Positions 44,888 to 54,390 of a stretch of 64,000 bases of DNA are shown here, piece by piece. The translations under genes and the position numbers were made by a program. The notes beneath the pieces were generated by a model, which was not told the DNA's origin, ran no database searches, and worked only from the letters and a program-made list of their open reading frames with translations. The DNA comes from Trueperella pyogenes (lineage in GTDB: Bacteria > Actinomycetota > Actinomycetes > Actinomycetales > Actinomycetaceae), in contig NZ_UHHW01000002.1 in NCBI RefSeq assembly GCF_900460345.1, positions 744,001-808,000 of the forward strand, read 5' to 3'. Position 1 is the first letter of the stretch; every line of letters starts with the position of its first letter.

Positions 44888-45450
44888 TAGAGCATTCCTG
44901 ACAGGTCGAAGGAAGGCGCCAGCGTATCTTCGCCCTCTTCCCAGGCAGCGGGGCACACCTGACCTGGGTGCTCGAAGACGTACTTTGCGGCCTTGACCTT
45001 GCGCAGAAGTTCGCTCGCGTTCCGCCCGACGCCTTCAGAGGTGGTTTCGACATACTGGATGACGCCATTGGGGTCGATCAGAATGGTGCTGCGGTCTGCC
45101 GCGCCCTCGCCTGGACGCAGGGTGTCGAAAGCCGCGGAGATCTCCGTCGTCGGGTCACCGAGCATGGGGAACTTAATCTTGCCGATACGCTCGGAGGAGT
45201 CGTGCCATGCTTTGTGCGAGAAGTGCTTGTCGGTGGACACCGAGTATACCTTGACGCCGAGCTTGGTGAATTCCTCGTAGTTTTCCGCCATATCTTCGAG
45301 TTCAGTCGGGCAGACGAAGGTGAAATCTGCTGGATAGAAGAACAAGATGGCCCAGGAGTTCTTGTAGTCCTCATTGGTGAGGTCAACAAATTCACCGTTG
45401 TGGTAGGCCGAGGCGGACCATTCCGGGGCAGTGGTGTTGATAAGAGACAT
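44887..45450 (-). CDS. ahpC: Alkyl hydroperoxide reductase subunit C (2-Cys peroxiredoxin)
   Basis: Reduces peroxides and peroxynitrite. The 187-aa typical 2-Cys peroxiredoxin has peroxidatic Cys47 in DFTFVCPTE and resolving Cys166 in GQVCPAAW. This is the enterobacterial/firmicute AhpC type paired with ahpF, not the mycobacterial AhpC-AhpD type. A palindromic site lies at 45494-45514, about 45 bp upstream of the start. Confidence 0.97.
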   Translation of the reverse strand: MSLINTTAPEWSASAYHNGEFVDLTNEDYKNSWAILFFYPADFTFVCPTELEDMAENYEEFTKLGVKVYSVSTDKHFSHKAWHDSSERIGKIKFPMLGDPTTEISAAFDTLRPGEGAADRSTILIDPNGVIQYVETTSEGVGRNASELLRKVKAAKYVFEHPGQVCPAAWEEGEDTLAPSFDLSGML

Positions 45451-45493
45451 GTATTCCTCCTACATAGATTTCATACCTTCAAGCCCAGAAATA

Positions 45494-45514
45494 ATTCTGG
45501 AGTGATTCCAGAAT
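45494..45514. promoter_or_regulatory. Palindromic operator candidate upstream of ahpCF
   Basis: ATTCTGGA (45494-45501) and TCCAGAAT (45507-45514) are perfect 8-bp arms around GTGAT, 44-64 bp before the ahpC start. The TTCCAGAAT core resembles a half of the FurA-type sites of actinobacteria, as I remember them. A peroxide-sensing Fur/PerR- or OxyR-type regulator is a reasonable guess; none is encoded in the window. Confidence 0.55.
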
Positions 45515-45733
45515 AAATCAATTGGGTGAAGAATGGTAGCGCCGCCGGTGTGGCGTGTATGTGATATCTGGCGGCGCCGCGCTCCGTGGGGGCATCTCCA
45601 GTCGAAATGTGACGCATTAAACTTTGTCGTTTTATGGGGGATGGTCAGGGGGTGTGTCGCCATGCTTGTGTTGATTCCTCTTAGGGCATTCCTCTGGTGT
45701 GGGTATGCGTCGCCAACCTGGTTTTCTGCCTGT

Positions 45734-45780
45734 TTGACGTGCGGGTTGGAATAGTAAAATGTGAGGGTAGCCTAAGGTCT
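45734..45780 (+). promoter_or_regulatory. Promoter with a DtxR/IdeR-like iron box before the ABC pair
   Basis: TTGACG (45734-45739) and TAAAAT (45755-45760) form a possible promoter with a short 15-bp spacer. TGAGGGTAGCCTAAGGTCT (45762-45780) follows directly and matches the DtxR/IdeR consensus TTAGGTTAGSCTAACCTAA at 13 of 19 positions by eye, including the central TAGCCTA. A repressor bound there would cover the transcription start. This suggests iron- or manganese-dependent repression of the ABC genes. Confidence 0.5.
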
Positions 45781-45810
45781 TGAATATGTTGGTCTACACG
45801 GAGCCGATTC

Positions 45811-47469
45811 ATGTCCGTTCATAAGTCTCAGGTTGTCTCCAGGCAAGGCCGTAGGGGAACTTTTCTCACGGCACTTGCCCGCATTGGTGTCGAATTGGCA
45901 CTCGCTGCTGCCCTCATCGTGTTAGCCGCCCAGCTAGGGATGTATATGGAAGGCCGGGAGACAACGGGCTGGACCGTCGCTGTCTTACTCGCAATAGTGG
46001 CTGGAATTCTCGGCGTGGTCGAGATTCGGGTAGGAGTTGGCGCCGCGAGAAAAGAAGAAAGACGAGTTCGCCGTAACATCTTGACGCGAATCTTTGCCGC
46101 TGAATCGTTGCCAAAGAATGACTCGGATGCGTTTTCGTCGGCGCGGCTGGTGCAGCTCATGACGGACAATGCCGAACGAATGACAGATTACCGGCAACAA
46201 TATCTGGGCTCTACCATAGCCGCCTTACTCACGCCCGCCCTGCTCACCGGCTATATCACCCTCGCCGTCGATTGGCGCATCGGCTTGGGGATGATGGCAA
46301 GCGTTTTTGTGGTCCCAGTTTTAGTGCTCGGCTTCTTGCGGATATTTCGCGGGGTCTCGGCCAAGTCGCGAGCCCAGCGCGCCTTCCTCACAACAAAATA
46401 TCTCGACGCGATTCGCCATCTAACACCCATCCGCTTGTACGGTGCCGGGGCGCGCATGGAGCGAGAATTGCGTGAGCATGGCGAACGTAACCGGAAAGCT
46501 ATCATGCGAATCTTGGCTGGCAATCAGATCGTCATCATCGTGCTCGATGGCGTCTTTTCCTTGGCATTCGTGTGCTGGTCGGTGCTGTTGATCTCGTGGG
46601 GGATTGGCGACGGTCGGCTAACCCCGACGGGCGCTCTCACGCTTCTCTTCCTCCTCGTGCTCTTGCTTGAGCCCTTAAACCAGGTGGCCGGGTTCTTCTA
46701 TGTCGGCATGGGCGGAATCGCCTCAAAGCGGGCCATCGGACGCTATTTGGCGGCGCACCCGGCAGATACACGTGTGGATACAGACGAGCGCCTTTACGAG
46801 TCACAGCACGCGGTCGACGTCGTTGATGTGTCTTACGACTATGGCCGCGGTCAGGTGCTCAACTGCGCAAACCTCCGTGTCGATTATGGCCAGAAGGTTG
46901 TTCTTGTTGGCGCTTCGGGTGCCGGAAAATCAACTTTGCTTGGGCTGTTGAAGGGCGCGTTACCGCTTCAAACGGGGCAAATTACTGTGGCTGGTCGGCA
47001 CTTGACAGATCTGTCTCCTGCGCAGATTCGCAAGTTGTCAGCGACAGTCTCCCAGTCGACATGGCTCTTCTCTGGGGCCATCGCCGACAATCTGCGGATG
47101 GTCAACCGCGATGCTACCGAGGCGGACATGTGGCGTGTGCTCGAACGGGCGCACATCGCCGATGAGGTGCGCCGGATGCCAGACGGACTGAATACAGACG
47201 TGGGGGAGAATGGAAGCCGGCTATCGGGCGGCCAGGCTCAGCGTATCTCGCTGGCGCGTGCCTTTCTATCTGGTCGGAAAATCCTGCTCCTCGACGAGCC
47301 GACCTCGCACGTCGATGCCGAATCGGAAGCCCATATTATCGACGCCATTACCGAGATTGGTTCCGATCTGACGACGATCATCGTCACTCATCGCCCGGCC
47401 TTGATGAGGATCGCAGACAAGACATATTACGTATCGAACGGCGACGTGAGCGAAGGAGAAAACAAATGA
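45811..47469 (+). CDS. CydD-like ABC transporter, fused permease and ATPase (first of pair)
   Basis: A half transporter of 552 aa: a six-helix exporter-type membrane domain (residues about 15-310) and an ATPase domain with Walker A VGASGAGKSTLLGLL, signature RLSGGQAQRISLARA and Walker B ILLLDEPTSHVD. The membrane domain resembles CydD (RLYGAGARMERELREHGERN). It forms an operon with the next gene (4-nt overlap), presumably giving a heterodimer. True cydDC genes exist in the window, so this is a paralogue with a different job. The upstream DtxR-like box suggests haem, iron or siderophore transport. Confidence 0.85.
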   Translation: MSVHKSQVVSRQGRRGTFLTALARIGVELALAAALIVLAAQLGMYMEGRETTGWTVAVLLAIVAGILGVVEIRVGVGAARKEERRVRRNILTRIFAAESLPKNDSDAFSSARLVQLMTDNAERMTDYRQQYLGSTIAALLTPALLTGYITLAVDWRIGLGMMASVFVVPVLVLGFLRIFRGVSAKSRAQRAFLTTKYLDAIRHLTPIRLYGAGARMERELREHGERNRKAIMRILAGNQIVIIVLDGVFSLAFVCWSVLLISWGIGDGRLTPTGALTLLFLLVLLLEPLNQVAGFFYVGMGGIASKRAIGRYLAAHPADTRVDTDERLYESQHAVDVVDVSYDYGRGQVLNCANLRVDYGQKVVLVGASGAGKSTLLGLLKGALPLQTGQITVAGRHLTDLSPAQIRKLSATVSQSTWLFSGAIADNLRMVNRDATEADMWRVLERAHIADEVRRMPDGLNTDVGENGSRLSGGQAQRISLARAFLSGRKILLLDEPTSHVDAESEAHIIDAITEIGSDLTTIIVTHRPALMRIADKTYYVSNGDVSEGENK

Positions 47470-49136
47470 ATGAGCCAACCGTGCGCGAACTTGTGGCGTG
47501 GCTGACCTCCATCACTCGCCCGGTTCACCGGCCGCTTATCGTCTCTACTATCTTCCGCATCGTCAATTTGTCCTGCGATATCCTTCTCTTCGGATATGCA
47601 GGCTGGGCCGTTTACCGCGCCCTTGCCGGGCAGATGACCGCTCTCGATATCGCGTGGATAATCGTGATCGCCCTAGTCAAAGCATTCGCCTATTACGTGG
47701 AGCAATTTCTGGGGCATTTCGTGGCTTTTAAGGCGCTTGAGCTCTTGCGCGGCTACGCTTTTTCGCGGCTCTGGCCCCAGGCTCCGATGGTGAGCATGCG
47801 CAGCCGTTCGGGTGACTTACTCGCATCACTGACGCGCGACGTCGACCGCATCGAGGTTGTCTATGCGCACACCTTTGCCCCGGTCATCTCCGCGTTCATC
47901 GTGCCACCGGTGTTTCTAGTGACGGCGGGCGCTCTGCTCGGCTGGGAAGTGATCGCGATACCGGCTCTGGCCTATCTTGTGGCGATGGCCGTAGTGCCAG
48001 CGCTGGGTGCGCGCGAGTCATTGGATTCGACCTCTCGTCAGCTTGGCACCCGCGCGCGGATGGTCGCGCATGTGACAGATTCGGTTTTCGGTGTTGAGGA
48101 GGTTGTGGGCTACGGGCTGGAACGAGAGCGTTTGGCACAGACCGACCAACTTGGGGGCGTTATTGAGGACGACGCCGCCCGCTCAGCCATGTTCCGTGGC
48201 TTGCGGCGCGGACTGAATATCGCCCTTTCAGCGCTCGCCGTGATTGGCGTGGCTTATGGCGGAGTTTCTAGCGGGATCGATGCGGGGCTGGTCGTGGCTA
48301 TCGCTGCCGGTACGCTGCGTCTTTTTGAAGGCCCGAAAGGAGTCGAAGACGCCGTCGGCGCCCTCGACGCGTCGTTGGCCTCCGCGCGCAGAATCTGGCG
48401 CATTGCGCACGGCGAAGACGGGGTAGTCGATGGCGATCGGCCCTTCCCAGCTGGCGAACGTGTCAGCGTGCAATGGTCGAATGTGACTTATTCTTACCCG
48501 GATGCGCCCCGCGAGCGTCCCGTGCTTGAGGAGTTTTCGTTCCATGTCCCGGCGGGTTCTCACGCAGCCTTTGTGGGGCGTTCCGGCTCTGGAAAGACGA
48601 CGGCCGCCCAGCTCGCGCTGCGATTCGACGATCCGACGGCCGGAGCGATCTACATCAACGGTGTTGATATCCGCTCGATCAGGCTCGATGAGCTGCGCGC
48701 CCACATCGCGCTGGTCTCGCAAAGAAACCAGATCCTTGACGCCACCGTCGCGGAGAATGTGCGCCTCGGCGTTCCAGAAGCTAGCGACGACGACGTGTGG
48801 CAAGCGCTCGACATCGCGTGCATCGCGGACGAGATTCGCGCCATGCCGGAGGGGCTGCAGACTCCGACAGGTCAAGATGGAGCTTTGCTCTCCGGTGGCC
48901 AAGGGCAGCGGTTGGCTCTTGCACGGGCTGTGCTGATGAGACCGAAGGTGCTCATCTTGGACGAGTTCTCTTCGAACCTGAATGTCGATCTGGATAAGCA
49001 GATTAGACAAAAGCTGGCAAACAGGCTTGCCGGGGTGACGATCATCGAGATCACCCACGTCAACGGCGACGACGAATCGATCGACCATACCGCACAGTTC
49101 GGCCTCCCGTGTGCAAGGCGTCAGGACTCAGCGTAG
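47466..49136 (+). CDS. CydC-like ABC transporter, fused permease and ATPase (second of pair)
   Basis: The partner half transporter, 556 aa. The membrane domain (residues about 20-300) is followed by an ATPase with Walker A VGRSGSGKTTAAQLAL, signature LLSGGQGQRLALARA and Walker B VLILDEFSSNLN. The last motif has DEFSS instead of DEPTS and Asn-Leu-Asn in place of LD, so this site may be the weaker of the two ATP sites, as in many heterodimeric exporters. It overlaps the first ABC gene by 4 nt and the end of the opposite-strand kinase gene by 9 bp. Confidence 0.85.
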   Translation: MNEPTVRELVAWLTSITRPVHRPLIVSTIFRIVNLSCDILLFGYAGWAVYRALAGQMTALDIAWIIVIALVKAFAYYVEQFLGHFVAFKALELLRGYAFSRLWPQAPMVSMRSRSGDLLASLTRDVDRIEVVYAHTFAPVISAFIVPPVFLVTAGALLGWEVIAIPALAYLVAMAVVPALGARESLDSTSRQLGTRARMVAHVTDSVFGVEEVVGYGLERERLAQTDQLGGVIEDDAARSAMFRGLRRGLNIALSALAVIGVAYGGVSSGIDAGLVVAIAAGTLRLFEGPKGVEDAVGALDASLASARRIWRIAHGEDGVVDGDRPFPAGERVSVQWSNVTYSYPDAPRERPVLEEFSFHVPAGSHAAFVGRSGSGKTTAAQLALRFDDPTAGAIYINGVDIRSIRLDELRAHIALVSQRNQILDATVAENVRLGVPEASDDDVWQALDIACIADEIRAMPEGLQTPTGQDGALLSGGQGQRLALARAVLMRPKVLILDEFSSNLNVDLDKQIRQKLANRLAGVTIIEITHVNGDDESIDHTAQFGLPCARRQDSA

Positions 49137-50780
49137 GCTGACCCGCCATTCCAGGCGCGTGCCATGCTGGCCGTCACCACGCGGCTCTATGGTGAAGGTG
49201 CCGTGATGGCGGCGAGCGCGAGCGGCAAGGTTCGACAGGCCAGAGCGCCGGGAGAGCGCTTGTTCAATGCCGGCGCCGTCGTCGACCACTTGGACGACGA
49301 TCTCGTCGGGGGTCGCTTCGATCTTTACTGACGCGGAGGAGGCCTTTGCGTGGCGCGCGGCGTTGGACAGGCCCTCGCGAACGACGGCGACGACGTCGTC
49401 GCCAATATCGGATCCGACCGCGTCGTCGATCAGATGGTAATCGGATTCTGTCACATCCACGCCGTTCCAGGTGAGCAATAGCGAGGGTGCATAACCGAGG
49501 GATTGGCGTGCCACCGAGGTTTCGTGCTGGAGGCGTGGGACTATCGCTGCGGATGAGCCGTCGTCGCGCAAGGAATGGACGATATGGCGGATCTGCTTGA
49601 CTGAGTCGTCTATGGCAGAGATGGCGTCGTCCAGTGCGCCTGTGATGTCTTCTCCGAGACCGCGTGCGCTCATCTCTTCGCGCATAGCTGTAATGTGCAT
49701 ACCGGAGGCGAAGAGTTGCTGGATAGCCAGGTCATGGAGGTCGCGCGAGATCCGGGCGCGTTCATCTAGCTCGGCGGCGAGCGCCTGTGCCTGGCGTGCC
49801 TCAGCCAATTGAATAGCGATGGTGGCCTGTTTGGCTACGGATTCGGCCATGGTGAGGTCGTGTAAGTTAAACTCGGCGGTAGAGGGATAGCGCAGTAAGA
49901 GGATAACCCCCAGTCCCACGCCCTGGGAGATGAGTGGACTGTAGAGTGCTGAGCCAAACTGGCGTAGCTCGGCTACACGGATCGTGCGTAGGCGCTGCAT
50001 AGAATCGACGACGACACCCGACTGTTCTCGGATCACTGTGCGGGCGCGGCCTTCTTTGGGAAAGTTCAGGCCTACGAGTTCGTGGACGCGGGCGGGATCG
50101 TCGGCATCGACGATTTCAGATATCCAGGAGTCTTGGATGGAGGGCAGGATGATCATGGCTATATCTGCGCGTGCGGCGATGCGCATTTCATGTGCGATCA
50201 CTTCGAGGGCTTCATCTTCGTCAGTGCCCTCAAGGAGAGAAGAAACGATGTGTTGGGAGGCTGTGAGCCAGCGGGCGCGGTTTTGCGACTCGGCATACAG
50301 TAGCGAGTTGACCACGGAAATCTCTGTGGCTTTGACGAGTAGGTGGACAAGTTCGCCGTCGTCGGCGGTGAATGCGGTGGCTTTATCGGACAGGTAGAGG
50401 CGACCCCAAACCTGCTCGTTGACGGTGATCGCCACACCGAGGAAATTCTTCATCGCCGGATGGTTGGCTGGCAGCGCGCTGCCGGCTGCGTAGGCGGAGA
50501 CGTCGTTGATGATGAGGTAGGAGTCAAGCGGAATATCGTTAAACACGCCGTGGTTGATGGGCGGGTGCTCAATGACTACTTCTGGCCCGCGCGGCATGCC
50601 CTGCTGGATGAACTGGATCGTGTCGCCGTGGGAATCGAGCACGCTGACCGCGCCGAACTCGGCCCCGGTGAGCTCGCAGGCCGTCTGCACAAGCGCGCGC
50701 GAAACCTCTGTTCGGTCTAGTGAGCTGGCGATCTTGAGGATATGGCGCGAAAAATCGGAGATCTGTTCTGATGCCTGCAT
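49128..50780 (-). CDS. GAF-GAF histidine kinase of the DevS/DosS type, last gene of the cyd cluster
   Basis: A cytoplasmic sensor kinase of 550 aa with no membrane segment. Two GAF domains (about residues 25-170 and 190-345) precede a HisKA_3 dimerisation domain with the phospho-histidine in ARISRDLHDLAIQQLFASGM, and a HATPase domain (VREGLSNAARHAKAS, VQVVDDGAGIEQAL). His107 in LPANHPAMKNFLGV is in the region where DevS binds haem in GAF-A, as I recall, so it may be a haem-based oxygen, NO or redox sensor. It starts 41 nt after cydC on the same strand. The matching NarL-type regulator is at 42655-43299. Confidence 0.9.
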   Translation of the reverse strand: MQASEQISDFSRHILKIASSLDRTEVSRALVQTACELTGAEFGAVSVLDSHGDTIQFIQQGMPRGPEVVIEHPPINHGVFNDIPLDSYLIINDVSAYAAGSALPANHPAMKNFLGVAITVNEQVWGRLYLSDKATAFTADDGELVHLLVKATEISVVNSLLYAESQNRARWLTASQHIVSSLLEGTDEDEALEVIAHEMRIAARADIAMIILPSIQDSWISEIVDADDPARVHELVGLNFPKEGRARTVIREQSGVVVDSMQRLRTIRVAELRQFGSALYSPLISQGVGLGVILLLRYPSTAEFNLHDLTMAESVAKQATIAIQLAEARQAQALAAELDERARISRDLHDLAIQQLFASGMHITAMREEMSARGLGEDITGALDDAISAIDDSVKQIRHIVHSLRDDGSSAAIVPRLQHETSVARQSLGYAPSLLLTWNGVDVTESDYHLIDDAVGSDIGDDVVAVVREGLSNAARHAKASSASVKIEATPDEIVVQVVDDGAGIEQALSRRSGLSNLAARARRHHGTFTIEPRGDGQHGTRLEWRVSLR

Positions 50781-50821
50781 TGGCGTCCTTTCGACCGGTG
50801 GCCTATAGATACTCTACCGGT

Positions 50822-52585
50822 TTACTCCTGGGCGAGTGACCACTCGTAAGTAGGCATCTGTTCGGCGAGCTGCGCGTGCGTGCCCCTTGCGACGACGCCG
50901 ATTCGCCCCGGTTCGCCGTTTTCGATGGGACCGAGCATGATGACCTCGTCGACGACGTCGAGGGGAGTGAGGCGGTGGGTGACCAAGATGATGCCGCGCT
51001 GCGCGTTTCCCACCGAGAGCAGGTCGCGGATCAGCGCATCGGCGGTGGCCGGGTCGAGGTGTTCGCCGGGCTCGTCGAGGAGCATGTAGGTGGCTGAGCC
51101 GGCCAATGCCCGAGCCAGGAGGAGACGACGGCGTTCGCCCCCGGACACGGAGGTGGCATCTGAGCCGAGCATCGTGTTCACGCCGTCGGGCAGCTGGGCG
51201 AGCCACTGGCCGAGTCCGGCTTGGGTGAGGAGCTCGACAGCCTCGTCTTCGGTGACGCTGGCGCGCGCCACTCGCAGGTTTTCCAACACGCTCGTCTCGA
51301 AAATGTGGGCATCTTCGGCGGTCATGGACAACTCAGTGGAGATGTCTGTGCGGTTAATGCGCCACGTATCGCGCCCACCGAGCGTGACTGTGCCCGCGTG
51401 TGGGGCGAGCATCCCGGAAAGGGTGTACAGCAGCGTGGATTTGCCGATGCCGGACGGGCCGACGATCGCAATTGTCTTGCCTTTGACCAGCTCAAGGTCG
51501 ATCGGGCCGGCGATCGTGGCGCCGTCGGGCCAGCCGATGTGCAGGCCACGAGCGACGAGGCCGGTGCCGTCATCGGGGCGCGAATCGGGCGTGGGATGCT
51601 CGCGGGAGTCGGCGGCGTCGAGAAGCGCGACAATGCGGCTCGCTGCGGCAGCTGAGCGCACCAGTTGCGTAGCCGCACCGCCGAGGCGTTGGGTCGCCTC
51701 AAAGGCGGAAAGCGGCACGAGCGTGCAGACGACGAGTTCGATCCCGTTGAGATCTCCAGCGGCCATTTGCCTGGTACCGATGAGCAATGCGCCCACCACC
51801 GCCAGTCCCATGGCGAGCGTGTCAAGCGCGCTGGACAGCGCGGCGGGTCGAGCAGAGCGATCACGCTGGTGTTGGATCTCGGCCTCGGTCTGTGCCAGTT
51901 GTGCCTCCAACTGTGGCATGCGACCTGAAACTCGCAACTCCGCGGCTGACTCGAGCAGGGTCAGCGCATGGGCATTGAGCTCGGCGCGGTGGACAATTTC
52001 GGCGTTCTGAGCGGCGCGTGCTCCGCGCGCCGCAACATAAGGCGACACGACGCCGGCGAGCAACAGGCATAGGAACAGGACAAATGCGATGAGCGGAGAC
52101 AGGAATCCGACGATGAGCAAAGACAGCAGGCACACGACAACGGCCACTGCTGCCGGAAGCATCGATTTAATGACGACGTTGCCGATCTCGTCGACGTCGG
52201 CGCCTGTGCGAGCGAGCAGATCGCCGCGTTTGACCGAGGTGACGACGTCGGTGGTCGAGCCGGCCATTGCCGAATACACGCGCGAGCGCAGGTTCGCCAT
52301 GCCATAGAGCGCTACCCAATGGGAAGCGATCCGCTCTAGGTAGCGGAACACTGCCTTGCCGACGCCGAACATGCGCACCGCCGTCGAAGCGACGGACAGA
52401 TCCAGAACCGGTGGCAACTCAGCTGCGCGGGCTATGAGCCAAGCCGAGGTGGCGCCCAGCGACACGCCTGAGCCGATTGCGCCCGAACCGGCGGCAACCG
52501 ACCAAGCGAATGTCTTCTTGTCGTACTCGAGCATGCCGATTGCGCGCTTGAGCGCGCGGCGCTCGACTGCGGACATGACGGTCAT
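50822..52585 (-). CDS. cydC: Thiol/haem ABC exporter subunit CydC
   Basis: Half of the CydDC heterodimeric exporter needed for assembly of cytochrome bd; it exports glutathione/cysteine-type thiols in E. coli. The 587-aa protein has an exporter membrane domain (ATSAWLIARAAELPPVLDLSV, ERIASHWVALYG) and an ATPase with Walker A VGPSGIGKSTLLYTL, signature SVSGGERRRLLLARA and Walker B YMLLDEPGEHLD. Its ATG overlaps the cydD stop by one base. Part of the order cydA-cydB-cydD-cydC-kinase. Confidence 0.94.
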   Translation of the reverse strand: MTVMSAVERRALKRAIGMLEYDKKTFAWSVAAGSGAIGSGVSLGATSAWLIARAAELPPVLDLSVASTAVRMFGVGKAVFRYLERIASHWVALYGMANLRSRVYSAMAGSTTDVVTSVKRGDLLARTGADVDEIGNVVIKSMLPAAVAVVVCLLSLLIVGFLSPLIAFVLFLCLLLAGVVSPYVAARGARAAQNAEIVHRAELNAHALTLLESAAELRVSGRMPQLEAQLAQTEAEIQHQRDRSARPAALSSALDTLAMGLAVVGALLIGTRQMAAGDLNGIELVVCTLVPLSAFEATQRLGGAATQLVRSAAAASRIVALLDAADSREHPTPDSRPDDGTGLVARGLHIGWPDGATIAGPIDLELVKGKTIAIVGPSGIGKSTLLYTLSGMLAPHAGTVTLGGRDTWRINRTDISTELSMTAEDAHIFETSVLENLRVARASVTEDEAVELLTQAGLGQWLAQLPDGVNTMLGSDATSVSGGERRRLLLARALAGSATYMLLDEPGEHLDPATADALIRDLLSVGNAQRGIILVTHRLTPLDVVDEVIMLGPIENGEPGRIGVVARGTHAQLAEQMPTYEWSLAQE

Positions 52586-54378
52586 TAGTTGCCTCCCTCG
52601 TCGTCGATTGTCAACCGGATACCCCGACGCCCGGAAGAGTCAGAGTTCTTCCACTGCTGAGGAATCGCGTAGTCGGCACGCTGGGATTCGAGGAAATCAG
52701 CGTAATCGGCAGACTCCTGAATCGCAGCTGCCTCGCGGCGCTCGGCGGTGATATCGCGTGTGGCAGAGCCGACCTCGATGACGTGGTCGGCCAGCTGTGT
52801 AATCGCCTGGCGGTGTGCGATGACGATGACGGTGTGCCCGGCGTCTTTTAGTGAGGTCACCACCTTGGATACATATTCTTCGCTCATCGCATCGAGGTGT
52901 GCAGAAGGTTCGTCGAGGATCACGATCGGACGCGAAGACACCAGTGCGCGGGTCAGAGCCAGGCGCTGGCGTTGCCCAACCGACAGGCCGGTGCCACCGT
53001 GCCCGATCGGCGTCTGCCAGCCTTGCGGCAAACGCGCCACGACGTCGTCAAATCCGGTGAGCGCGGCGGCTTCGGGCGCGATTGTGCCCACGTTCTCTGC
53101 CACGCTGCCAGGCACGATCGCCGGTCGTTGAGGAACCCACGAGATTGCGGACCACCACGACTCAATATCGATGTCAGTTAGCGGGATGCCGCCCACGGTT
53201 ACCTGCCCCTCGTCGGGAGTGAGCAGGCCGAGAAGTGTGTGAACTGCGGTAGTCTTTCCGGAACCAGAAGGTCCGCGAAGTACCGTTATTTTACCCGGTG
53301 CGATAACGGAGGTGAGGTTGGCCGGGGCGACGGTCGCGCGCCCTGGAGCAAAAACGGATATCCCCTCGAAGCGTATCTCGGCGGTGGACAGGTCGGGCAC
53401 GGGCGAGGTGCCTTTGTGCTCAGTGTGGGGCACCTCGAGGATCCGAAAAGCACCTTCGGCTGCGGTTACTCCGTTGGCTGAAGCGTGGAACTGCGTGCCA
53501 ACTTCGCGCAACGGCTTGAGGATCTCAGGGGTGAGCATGATCGCGATAAGGCCGATCTGAAGCGGCACCGAGCCGTCGACCATGCGCAGGCCAATATTGA
53601 CTGCCACAAGCGCCGTGGTCAAAGTGGTCAGAAACTCCAACGCTGCCCCGGAAAGGAAAGCGACGTAGAGCGTCTGCATCGTTTTCCTGGCGAAGCGATT
53701 GCCGAGATCGTACACGCGAGTCTCCGGTCCGCGCTCACGGCCCAGCCCCTTGATCGTTGCCAGGCCGGCAAGCAGATCGAGGAGCTGGGAGGAAAGATCC
53801 TGCATTGCGGCCAGGCGTGCGGCAGAATAGCGGCTCGTCATCTTGCCAATGAGGATCATAAAGAGCGGGACCAGCGGGATACAGAAGATGACGAACAGCG
53901 CTGAGATCCAGTCGAACCAGAACAGCAAGGCGATGAGGGCCGGCATGACAGTTACCGACAAGAACAGTTGCGGAAGGAACTGGACGAAGTAGGCTTCGAG
54001 ATCGTCCAAACCGCGGGTGACGAGCGTTACCGTCTGTGCGGTGTTGCCGGTTAGCCAACGATCGCCGAGGGCGCTCGCCTTATTCAACACCTTTGCCCGC
54101 AGATCCGAAATGACGACGGCGGCGGAGCGGTGCCCGTAGGCCTCGCGCACATAGGCCAGAGCGAATCTGGCGGCGAAAACGACCGCTAGCCAGCCAAGCA
54201 GCGACCCTACCTGGACCGGTGTGAGCGTTCCGTAGAAAATAGGGGAGACGGCATAGGCGATGAGGACGATCTGTGCGGCAATGAGGACGGCGTCGAAGAT
54301 GCCGAGCAACACAAGGAAAACAATGTAACGCTTGGTCTCGCCCGCATACGTGAGCAGGCGTGGATCGAGTGGTTTCAC
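52585..54378 (-). CDS. cydD: Thiol/haem ABC exporter subunit CydD
   Basis: The other half of the CydDC exporter, 597 aa. The membrane domain has the CydD hallmarks YFVQFLPQLFLSVTVMP and LVPLFMILIGKMTSRYSAAR; the ATPase has LRGPSGSGKTTAVHTLLG, signature GLSVGQRQRLALTRA and IVILDEPSAHLD. The start is GTG at 54378 with GGAGGT upstream. A perfect 18-bp palindrome lies 12 nt before the start, and a terminator-type hairpin separates it from cydB, so cydDC may have its own promoter. Confidence 0.95.
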   Translation of the reverse strand: MKPLDPRLLTYAGETKRYIVFLVLLGIFDAVLIAAQIVLIAYAVSPIFYGTLTPVQVGSLLGWLAVVFAARFALAYVREAYGHRSAAVVISDLRAKVLNKASALGDRWLTGNTAQTVTLVTRGLDDLEAYFVQFLPQLFLSVTVMPALIALLFWFDWISALFVIFCIPLVPLFMILIGKMTSRYSAARLAAMQDLSSQLLDLLAGLATIKGLGRERGPETRVYDLGNRFARKTMQTLYVAFLSGAALEFLTTLTTALVAVNIGLRMVDGSVPLQIGLIAIMLTPEILKPLREVGTQFHASANGVTAAEGAFRILEVPHTEHKGTSPVPDLSTAEIRFEGISVFAPGRATVAPANLTSVIAPGKITVLRGPSGSGKTTAVHTLLGLLTPDEGQVTVGGIPLTDIDIESWWSAISWVPQRPAIVPGSVAENVGTIAPEAAALTGFDDVVARLPQGWQTPIGHGGTGLSVGQRQRLALTRALVSSRPIVILDEPSAHLDAMSEEYVSKVVTSLKDAGHTVIVIAHRQAITQLADHVIEVGSATRDITAERREAAAIQESADYADFLESQRADYAIPQQWKNSDSSGRRGIRLTIDDEGGN

Positions 54379-54390
54379 GGCACCTCCATC

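Noticed and set aside
45533..45754. 73-aa open frame between ahpC and the ABC genes
   Set aside because: No family, odd Trp/Cys-rich composition, and it runs over the ahpC upstream region and the ABC promoter. It is more likely non-coding.
46206..46220. TCTGGGCTCTACCA inside the CydD-like ABC gene matches the start of the 109-bp repeat
   Set aside because: The match is limited to about 14 bases and lies in conserved coding sequence (YLGSTIA); the rest of the repeat is absent, so it is taken as chance.
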